Source: a virus
Strand: one strand, 5' to 3'
Virus record (IMG/VR): IMGVR_UViG_3300047171_000041
Coordinates: 1 to 22,839 of that record
Length of the DNA stretch: 22,839 nucleotides
Of this stretch, positions 15,260 through 20,770 are shown piece by piece (position 1 is the stretch's first letter; the number at the start of each line of letters is the position of its first letter). The position numbers were made by a program, and so were the translations under genes. The notes beneath the pieces are model-generated. The model saw only the letters and a program-made list of their open reading frames with translations, searched no databases and was not told where the DNA came from.

Positions 15260-15723
15260 TACAGGATGTTCGCCTGTTCACCGATCATCATCGGATTTTT
15301 GCCATCGATGACCCATTGGGTCGCGATCTGCGCGATCATCGGCATTTCATTGATGGTCTGCTCCATCATATGCCGGCCTTTCTGATTGTAGTGCCGCCCC
15401 AAGCTGTCTTCGCCGACAAACCCATACTCGATCCGGGCCGCATAGACGGTCGGATTGACGATATAGAACGGCGTGTCGAGCGTGAGCTGCGAGACGGCTT
15501 CGATGCTGGAATCCGAGCGCACGGTTCGGACATTTGGTTCGAGAGATATGGTCCAATGGGCGCGCAGATAGCCGGTATCGACGGGTGTAAGCGCCTGCAC
15601 GCGGGCGAGTGCGAGCAATGCGGTCGCCTGATAGGCTTCGAGCATCTTTTCCTTGGCCGCCCGCGTCCATTTGTCGACCTGGACATCGATCGGCTCATTG
15701 AGCGAGTCAGCGCCCGACATCAT
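15259..15723 (-). CDS. HK97 gp10-like head-tail joining protein
   Basis: 154 residues with the clear HK97 gp10 family signature: an N-terminal helix (KEKMLEAYQATALLALARVQ), then TPVDTGYLRAHW, and a downstream YAARIEYGF strand. These proteins complete the tail-proximal side of the connector. It begins with two adjacent ATG codons; the upstream one overlaps the TGA of the preceding gene (ATGA). The C-terminal helix (GRHMMEQTINEMPMIAQIA) is also typical. Its position between the head-closure-like and tail-terminator-like genes agrees. Confidence 0.85.
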   Translation of the reverse strand: MMSGADSLNEPIDVQVDKWTRAAKEKMLEAYQATALLALARVQALTPVDTGYLRAHWTISLEPNVRTVRSDSSIEAVSQLTLDTPFYIVNPTVYAARIEYGFVGEDSLGRHYNQKGRHMMEQTINEMPMIAQIATQWVIDGKNPMMIGEQANIL

Positions 15724-16310
15724 AGCCGCGCCTGCAGGTCGTAGCGCATCGGAACGCCCATGATGAAATACGGCATGACCCCGATGACGGAATAGGTTTG
15801 CCCATTGAAAATGATTTGATCGGTCGCCTTCGGCGCAGCGCCGAGAGTATAGGCCGCGAGCGTCACGCGCAGATCGCCCATGATAACCGCTGATCCATTG
15901 ACCAGATTGATCGGCATGCTGGCGATAACCGCATAGACCGACTGATCAGCCGCAAAATTGAAGCTGACCGCCGTGCCGGCCGAGTAGGCGGTCAGCAATG
16001 GCTGGGCCAGGGAGATGCTGACAAATCCGGCCGGTGTCGCCGGCGCGTTACCGGCCACGGTATAAGCTGCGCCGTTGAGCACAATCTGATCGCCCGCCAA
16101 GAGCTGGCCACTGGCCGCGGCGGCGATATCGACCACCTGCGCACCGCTTGCGGCGCCGGTCGCCAGCGTGGCGTTCTCGACGGTCGGCGGATTGACCAGC
16201 GGCGCCGGGCCGGTGCCAGGCGCTATGCGGCGCAGCGTGATCAAAGTGCCGCGCTGGTTAACCGCGTTCGCGTAGGACATCGCATATTGATTGGTCAGAA
16301 CGCCGCTCAT
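15720..16310 (-). CDS. Probable head closure protein with beta-domain insert
   Basis: 196 residues between the gp6-like connector and the gp10-like protein, the place of the head closure (SPP1 gp16/HK97 gp7-like) protein. The N-terminal segment YANAVNQRGTLITLRRI and the C-terminal segment (VIMGDLRVTLAAY, then ATDQIIFNGQTYSVIGV, then YDLQARL) fit the small beta-barrel closure fold, in which xDxhxxxgxxyxVxxV recurs. Residues about 45-115 (ATLATGAASGAQVVDIAAAASG and GDQIVLNGAAYTVAG) look like an inserted Ig-like or adhesin-like domain, explaining a length well above the usual about 110-130. Start and stop overlap neighbours (TGATG and ATGA). Confidence 0.65.
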   Translation of the reverse strand: MSGVLTNQYAMSYANAVNQRGTLITLRRIAPGTGPAPLVNPPTVENATLATGAASGAQVVDIAAAASGQLLAGDQIVLNGAAYTVAGNAPATPAGFVSISLAQPLLTAYSAGTAVSFNFAADQSVYAVIASMPINLVNGSAVIMGDLRVTLAAYTLGAAPKATDQIIFNGQTYSVIGVMPYFIMGVPMRYDLQARL

Positions 16311-16927
16311 CAGGGCATCGCAAAAATCTTGCGGTAAGGCTGGATCAGCGCCATCGCCGCACGCGGGATAGCACCCGCACCTTCAGGCCAATAAGAACGG
16401 CTCATGACACCGGAGAATGATTCATTGCTGACATTCGGATCGACGGCTTGCGAATTCACCATAGCCTTGGCGGTGAGCAAAACGGCTTGGGTGATCGATC
16501 CAGGGATCTGCGCGGGCAAATATCCGGCGTTGTATGTCACCTGAAGATTGCTGTTCCCACGCGGAAATACCTGCCCGGACGTGTAGAATATCCGGGTTTT
16601 ATCGAAACTCACCTGCGTCATGTCGATCGGGGTTTGTGGCACGCCGTTTCCAGCCCCCCAAACATTGAGCTGCACCCCGGCCGTCAATCCTGAAATGACA
16701 TTGATTGCGGCCACATTGTTAATCGGATTGAAAGTCGGAAAAATGAATGGCGAGCCGGTACCACTCACATTTTCGACATACCCTTGACTGGTCGGATCAA
16801 ATCCCAGCGCCTGAATGATCGCATCAGAAGCCGCCGTCAGAAGGCTGGTCAAGCTGAGTGCATCTGACGGCGCTGTGTCTGCCAGCCAGTTTTGGACTTG
16901 CTGTAAAGTCGCGAGCTGGCTGGCCAT
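16310..16927 (-). CDS. Head-tail connector protein, HK97 gp6-like
   Basis: 205 residues. A helical start (ATLQQVQNWL and LTSLLTAASDAIIQALGF) is followed by a beta hairpin region and NLQVTYNAGYLPAQIPGSITQAVLLTAKAMV, then a C-terminal helix (AMALIQPYRKIF). The LxVxYxAGYxxxxxPxxIxQAvL pattern is the hallmark of gp6/phage_connect-type adaptor proteins that dock on the portal. The gene ends with TGATG, overlapping the next start, and begins five bases after the previous stop. Residues about 45-110 (GSPFIFPTFNPINNVAAINVI, then VSFDKTRIFYTSG) form the usual beta domain. Confidence 0.8.
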   Translation of the reverse strand: MASQLATLQQVQNWLADTAPSDALSLTSLLTAASDAIIQALGFDPTSQGYVENVSGTGSPFIFPTFNPINNVAAINVISGLTAGVQLNVWGAGNGVPQTPIDMTQVSFDKTRIFYTSGQVFPRGNSNLQVTYNAGYLPAQIPGSITQAVLLTAKAMVNSQAVDPNVSNESFSGVMSRSYWPEGAGAIPRAAMALIQPYRKIFAMP

Positions 16928-16932
16928 AAGTC

Positions 16933-17364
16933 TCAGCCCCCTGCAACCGGCGTCGGATCGGGCGGCGGCTGCGATGGCGGTGTCTCAGCGACCGGCGCGG
17001 GTTCAACCACGGGGGCAGCTTCCGCAACCGGCGCGATCACGTCGGATTTGATTTTGCCCTCGGCCACAAGCTGGTCATAGCGTTTCTGGATGAAGTTGAA
17101 ACTCATCCGGCCGTCGACTTTGAAACCCGCCGCATTCATGTGGGAGATCAAAACCGCCTTGTCTGCCTTTTCGATTTTGGTATCAAAAAGCGCCTGCACT
17201 TCATCTTTGCTGATCTCGACGAAATTCAGGGCCTTGATCAGATATTGGTGGAGATGTGCCGGCAGGCTCTCGACTTCCAGAATGCCATCCTGCACAAAAT
17301 GTTCGACACCACCCAGAGATACGGATGTCACCGATCCAGGGGCCTTCAACGTTACGATCGGCAT
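16933..17364 (-). CDS. Unknown head-region protein with Pro/Ala-rich tail
   Basis: 143 residues. Residues 1-45 look like a small beta domain (MPIVTLKAPGSVTSVSLGG, HFVQDGILEVES). Residues 45-110 are helical and charged (ISKDEVQALFDTKIEKADKAVLISHMNAAGF). From about 112 to the end it is a repetitive Pro/Ala/Val/Glu stretch ending in PPPDPTPVAGG, probably disordered. Lying directly after the capsid gene, it may be a decoration or head-completion factor, but I do not recognise the family. AGGAGA precedes the ATG. Confidence 0.65.
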   Translation of the reverse strand: MPIVTLKAPGSVTSVSLGGVEHFVQDGILEVESLPAHLHQYLIKALNFVEISKDEVQALFDTKIEKADKAVLISHMNAAGFKVDGRMSFNFIQKRYDQLVAEGKIKSDVIAPVAEAAPVVEPAPVAETPPSQPPPDPTPVAGG

Positions 17365-17401
17365 GTGATTTCTCCTGTTTTCGCGCGTTTAGATGAATGA
17401 A

Positions 17402-17425
17402 GGGCGCCCGCTTATGCGGACGCCC
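17402..17425 (-). terminator. Hairpin after capsid gene, weak terminator or mRNA stabiliser
   Basis: On the minus strand a 10-bp stem (GGGCGTCCGC / GCGGGCGCCC with one U-G pair) closes the loop ATAA and begins eight bases after the capsid stop codon. The downstream TTCATTCATCT is only moderately T-rich, so full termination is doubtful. Partial termination, or protection of the capsid mRNA 3' end, would both raise capsid relative to the genes after it. Confidence 0.55.
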
Positions 17426-17432
17426 CACACGA

Positions 17433-18920
17433 TCAGATCGGCGAAAGATTGGTGATGACGCCGAGCGACGGCGTAAAGTAATGCTGCAACACCTGGTCCG
17501 AATAGACACCATAGAATTGCGAGCGACTCACTTTTGGCCATGTCGTTTGATAATAATCTCGCCGACACTTAATACGCATCGTTTGGCTGATGCCGTTCGA
17601 TGGATACGGAAGCGTATCGGTTGAGAAAAGCACAGTCCCCGGCACCATGTTTGGATGCAGGACGATCGGGATTTCGGTCGGACCACCGGACATCGCAAAC
17701 GGGTTGAGATATCCTTTGGGCATACCGCCGCCGACAATCTGGCCTTGCTGCACGTTGAAAACAAACCGTGCGGCGGAAGCCGAGGTCTGACCTGCAAGGA
17801 TTTTCTTGCGAATCCAAACCATTTCCTGCGAAGAGACGTGCATTTCGCTGGGCGAAAGGCGCAACTGATCCCAGAAATATTGCAAGGCGGTATCAAACTC
17901 GACCACACCACCATCGCCGTCAGCGGTGAGGCCCTGACCCGGTGTTGCGCCGAAGTAATAGGCGTTGTTGGCGGGATTGCCGGCAAAACCAAGAAGGCCA
18001 TCATGCACCAGAAGATTCTGGCTGTAGTTGGCCCCACCCGCAATCGATGCCGCGGTCTGCAAACCGATATTGGTGGCGGGCAGAGCCGTCAGATTGATCG
18101 CGGAAACACGAGTGACGCCAGCGAAGACTTCCGCACCGACCGCACCCGCAAACCAAGCATAGCCATACGCGCCCTGCATCGGATTGATCGAGGCATAGAC
18201 CGAGTTGGTCGTGCCGGCCGAGACGGTCACGGTCGCATTGGCGGATTTGGGCGCACAGCCACCGTTGAAGGTGGTGGTGGTGCCGTCCGCGTTCGCGCGC
18301 GTGCCCTGGGTGACAATCCCGGTGGAGCTGGAATTACCCAGGCCGTCATAGGTCAGCGCCACGCAGATCACGGACACAACGGCGCTGGCACCGATGGTGC
18401 CGCCGGTCGCTGATGCCGCCAAAGTCGGCGTGGTGGTGGTGGGCAGAGCGTAGCTCGCGTTCGAGCCAAGGATGATTTGCTCTTCCGAGATCATCGTAGC
18501 CTGCAGCAGAGTTTTGGTCGCACGCGCCATCACGTCATCATAGCCGGCGCCAGCCAGAACCGCTTCATCGGTGATCGAATCTTCGAGGCCGATGGTGCGA
18601 TACGAGGCATAGAAATCCTCGGTCTGGACAGCGATCACGCCACCACGCACACCCTCTTGAACGCCGGGGTTTACGTTGGTCTGGTTGATGGCCCGAACAC
18701 CCCTCCAGTTAGCTTGCGTGCCGGTACCACCCGTGACGCGCGGGATCTTGTTGCGCAGCGGGGTGAGCACCGGATAGAGGTCTTTGGCCACCGGTTCGAG
18801 GTCGTAGTTGGTAAGGCCCGAGGTCGGCGAAGTGGCTTGCTGGAACGTCGCTTTCGCGAGCGCATTTGAGTCGGATTTGGCGAGTGCTGCTTGCAGCATC
18901 GCATAAACGTCATCAGGCAT
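17433..18920 (-). CDS. Major capsid protein with Ig/Fn3-like insertion
   Basis: 495 residues. The N-terminal arm carries ATFQQATSPTSGLTNYDLEP and DLYPVLTPLRNKIPRVTGG at about 24-66, followed by NWRGVRAINQTN and a GLEDSITDEAVLAGAGYDDVMAR segment. This is the order seen in HK97-fold capsids annotated in many environmental siphophages. Residues about 158-295 form a Thr/Ser/Val-rich insertion (ALTYDGLGNSS, then ATVTVSAGT, then YGYAWFAG) that looks Fn3/Ig-like and would project from the capsomer. The C-terminal half (HVSSQEMVWIRKKIL, then FVFNVQQGQIVGGG) is typical P/A-domain sequence. It is separated from the scaffold-like gene by a terminator and from the next gene by a hairpin. AAGGTG precedes the ATG. 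A stretch resembling residues 24-50 recurs at 20622-20702. Confidence 0.9.
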   Translation of the reverse strand: MPDDVYAMLQAALAKSDSNALAKATFQQATSPTSGLTNYDLEPVAKDLYPVLTPLRNKIPRVTGGTGTQANWRGVRAINQTNVNPGVQEGVRGGVIAVQTEDFYASYRTIGLEDSITDEAVLAGAGYDDVMARATKTLLQATMISEEQIILGSNASYALPTTTTPTLAASATGGTIGASAVVSVICVALTYDGLGNSSSTGIVTQGTRANADGTTTTFNGGCAPKSANATVTVSAGTTNSVYASINPMQGAYGYAWFAGAVGAEVFAGVTRVSAINLTALPATNIGLQTAASIAGGANYSQNLLVHDGLLGFAGNPANNAYYFGATPGQGLTADGDGGVVEFDTALQYFWDQLRLSPSEMHVSSQEMVWIRKKILAGQTSASAARFVFNVQQGQIVGGGMPKGYLNPFAMSGGPTEIPIVLHPNMVPGTVLFSTDTLPYPSNGISQTMRIKCRRDYYQTTWPKVSRSQFYGVYSDQVLQHYFTPSLGVITNLSPI

Positions 18921-19087
18921 GATTGCACCTTGTGAGTCAGTGCCGGTGCCCAGCGGCGGTTATGGGCAATCCGGGTGCTCACACCGGGCATTCGAGCGGC
19001 GGCGCATGGCCGCGAAACACGCTCACACCAGATATTTTGTCGGTCGCCGCGACAATATAAATTTGCGTCGCCGCGATTTAGGCAAAG
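18921..19087 (-). promoter_or_regulatory. Capsid gene leader, likely promoter region
   Basis: This 167-base stretch lies between the terminator and the capsid ATG and holds no gene. Transcription must restart here if the terminator works. It contains the shared GCGGCGACCG element (19030-19054) and an AT-rich stretch around 19052-19062 (TTTATATTG on the minus strand). I cannot fix a -35/-10 pair with confidence. Confidence 0.5.
19030..19054 (-). promoter_or_regulatory. Shared leader element upstream of capsid gene
   Basis: The minus strand reads TTGTCGCGGCGACCGACAAA then ATATCTGG. GCGGCGACCG is identical in the copies before the tail tube gene and before the 14226-14780 gene, and AATRTCTGG is partly kept. 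Here it is about 110-130 bases upstream of the ATG and not linked to a stop codon. The core is also an imperfect palindrome (GTCGCGGCGAC), which could bind a dimeric regulator. Confidence 0.5.
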
Positions 19088-19113
19088 AAAAACCCCCGGC
19101 TTTCATCGGGGGT
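19088..19113 (-). terminator. Rho-independent terminator between scaffold-like and capsid genes
   Basis: On the minus strand ACCCCCG (19113-19107) pairs with CGGGGGT (19098-19092) around an eight-base loop, followed by TTTTTC. It begins 33 bases after the stop of the scaffold-like gene. It probably separates early-stoichiometry procapsid factors from the capsid transcript. Confidence 0.8.
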
Positions 19114-19145
19114 CTCGTTGTCAATTCAAAAATCAGGATTGGATT

Positions 19146-20534
19146 TTAGCTTGATTTTTGCATGATCTGTTTGATTTTATCGACCGCCGCCTCATCAGGA
19201 TCACGCTTGCGCATATCCTCCGATTGCGATGTGGAGGCAGCCGCAGCGCCGGCACCATCCTGGCTTTTGGCAAGTGCGACAGGCACTTCCGCGATATTGC
19301 CTTTGGGAGTGGTCGGCTGTGCGAGCAGATCGCGCACCATTTTTTCCATGTCGTTGAAGCGTTTTTCAAGCTGCTCTTTTTCGGCGCCGATCTGCATGGC
19401 TTTACCCAATGCTTCGCGCACCGCGCCGCCAACAGCGGGGTCGAGTTTGTTCAAGGCGTTCATCACCTGCTCGGCACTCTCGACCTTGGCCAAGCCGCCG
19501 TTCTCGACCGCTTTGTTGGCCGGCTGACCCGCACCCGCACCGCTCCCGTCGCCTTGCGGCATCGACCCGTCATTACCCTCATCGGTCGCGGTCGAACCAT
19601 CGATCGGCTCATTCGTGCCCTCGACCATTTGGCGGATATGATCGAGCTGCACGAGGGCGAGCGCCAAAATGCGGCCCAGCACTTCAAGCGGGTCTTCATT
19701 GGACTGGTCCGGCAGCGCGCCGCCGCCATCGCCGGTACCGTCGCCGGAGCCGTCGCCGGTACCATCGCCCGAGCCACCACCCATCGCACCGCCCGCACCC
19801 GCGTTCGGATCGTTCTGGCCGGGCACCGCTTTGGCCAACCCGTCATTGCCAAAGAATTTCGAGAGCGATTCACTCGACACACCACCCAATTCGAACATTG
19901 CCGCACCAGTGGTCAAAGCGCCTTCGGCCAGCATTTCGGGGTCGGTCGCAAATTTCCGCAGCTCGTCGGGCAACCAGCTTTTGGCGACGATCGCGTGCTC
20001 CGCGCTGTCCGGATAATCAGCGTGCGGGATGATAACGAGATGCATGCCCTCACCCAAATTATCAGGGTCTTCATCCTCGCCGAGCGGATCGACATGCTCA
20101 TTGACGGCCGCGCGCAGGGTCAGCTCAGCCATGGCGACGAGATGATCAAGCATTTCGCTGACTTCGGCGCTGGCCGGATCGGACCGTTCGCCAGGCTCTT
20201 TCTGCCCGACATAATCCAGGCCTTCCTGAATGCAGTGCACCTTATCGGTGATGCTGGACACCAGATTGGCGATCATGCCGACCGCGCCCATACCCTTGAA
20301 AAGCGGCACATCCAGCGCGCCTTCGGATTCCAGCTTGCCGAGCAGATCATCGGCCAGCGCGTTATCCTGCTTTTCAAGCTCACCTTGGGCGGCGGCCGAA
20401 AACTGGCTGAAGGTTTTGGCGAGCAGATCGCCGCGGTTGTCGGCGTCCGAATTCATAATCGCCTCGACGCTTTTCTGCAGCGTGGCGACCATTGGCTCAA
20501 TGGTTTCAAACATCGTGGTGTCCTTCTTGCTCAT
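19146..20534 (-). CDS. Scaffold-like procapsid assembly protein
   Basis: 462 residues from the ATG at 20534 (MSKKDTTMFETIEPMV). I prefer this start because the ATG overlaps the TGA of the remnant frame before it (ATGA), and because the longer GTG-started reading would carry capsid-arm-like sequence. Residues about 8-60 (VATLQKSVEAIMNSD, LLAKTFSQFSAAAQGELEKQ) resemble the scaffold-type C-terminal part that follows the protease in XkdF-like prohead protease fusions; I see no protease motif here. Residues about 235-285 hold a Gly/Asp repeat (GDGTGDGSGDGTGDG) encoded by 12-base repeats near 19724-19783. A coiled coil (GAEKEQLEKRFNDMEKMVRDLL) near residue 400 and a basic C-terminal helix (VDKIKQIMQKSS) follow; a basic C-terminal helix is the usual capsid-binding end of scaffolds. 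The overall acidity also fits. Function is inferred. Confidence 0.65.
   Translation of the reverse strand: MSKKDTTMFETIEPMVATLQKSVEAIMNSDADNRGDLLAKTFSQFSAAAQGELEKQDNALADDLLGKLESEGALDVPLFKGMGAVGMIANLVSSITDKVHCIQEGLDYVGQKEPGERSDPASAEVSEMLDHLVAMAELTLRAAVNEHVDPLGEDEDPDNLGEGMHLVIIPHADYPDSAEHAIVAKSWLPDELRKFATDPEMLAEGALTTGAAMFELGGVSSESLSKFFGNDGLAKAVPGQNDPNAGAGGAMGGGSGDGTGDGSGDGTGDGGGALPDQSNEDPLEVLGRILALALVQLDHIRQMVEGTNEPIDGSTATDEGNDGSMPQGDGSGAGAGQPANKAVENGGLAKVESAEQVMNALNKLDPAVGGAVREALGKAMQIGAEKEQLEKRFNDMEKMVRDLLAQPTTPKGNIAEVPVALAKSQDGAGAAAASTSQSEDMRKRDPDEAAVDKIKQIMQKSS
19724..19783 (-). repeat. 12-bp in-frame tandem repeat
   Basis: Near-identical 12-base units (plus strand GTCGCCGGTACC, GTCGCCGGAGCC, ATCGCCCGAGCC) repeat about five times inside the scaffold-like gene and encode alternating GDGT/GDGS residues. 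They form a low-complexity, negatively charged linker. Copy number could change by slippage without breaking the frame. Confidence 0.7.
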
Positions 20535-20768
20535 GTGTTTGCCGCTAAGAGCCAGAAGCAGCCTGGCACGGTGGCGCTTCCCGGCGGCGGCCCGCCGGCG
20601 ATGCCCAGTTTCTTTTGGAGCCGGATAGAGAGACTTGACGCGGCGTTCGAGGCCGTAGGCCGTGAGACCACTTGTGGGTGACGCGGACTGCGAAAAGGTC
20701 GCGCTTGCACCGCCCGATCCACCCCCTGCACTGCCGCCACCGCCTGATCCACCTGCTGCTCCGCTCAC
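20531..20768 (-). pseudogene. Frameshifted fragment resembling the capsid N-terminal arm
   Basis: A GTG codon at 20768, two bases after the stop of the preceding gene, opens a frame with a Gly/Ser linker (about 20 residues). It then has ATFSQSASPTSGLTAYGLER and VKSLYP at residues 23-49 (20622-20702). Eighteen of these 27 residues are identical to capsid residues 24-50, and the DNA aligns without gaps over the same length. After LYP the similarity appears to continue in the +1 frame (KKLGIAGG against NKIPRVTGG), ending at a TGA that overlaps the next ATG. I read it as a decayed or partial duplication of the capsid arm. A small real protein made by frameshifting, or an N-terminal extension of the scaffold-like protein in the original frame, cannot be excluded. 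Confidence 0.55.
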
Positions 20769-20770
20769 GA

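Noticed and set aside
19158-20681. Long plus-strand reading frame (507 codons)
   Set aside because: It is the shadow of the GC-rich scaffold-like gene; no ribosome binding site or family resemblance.
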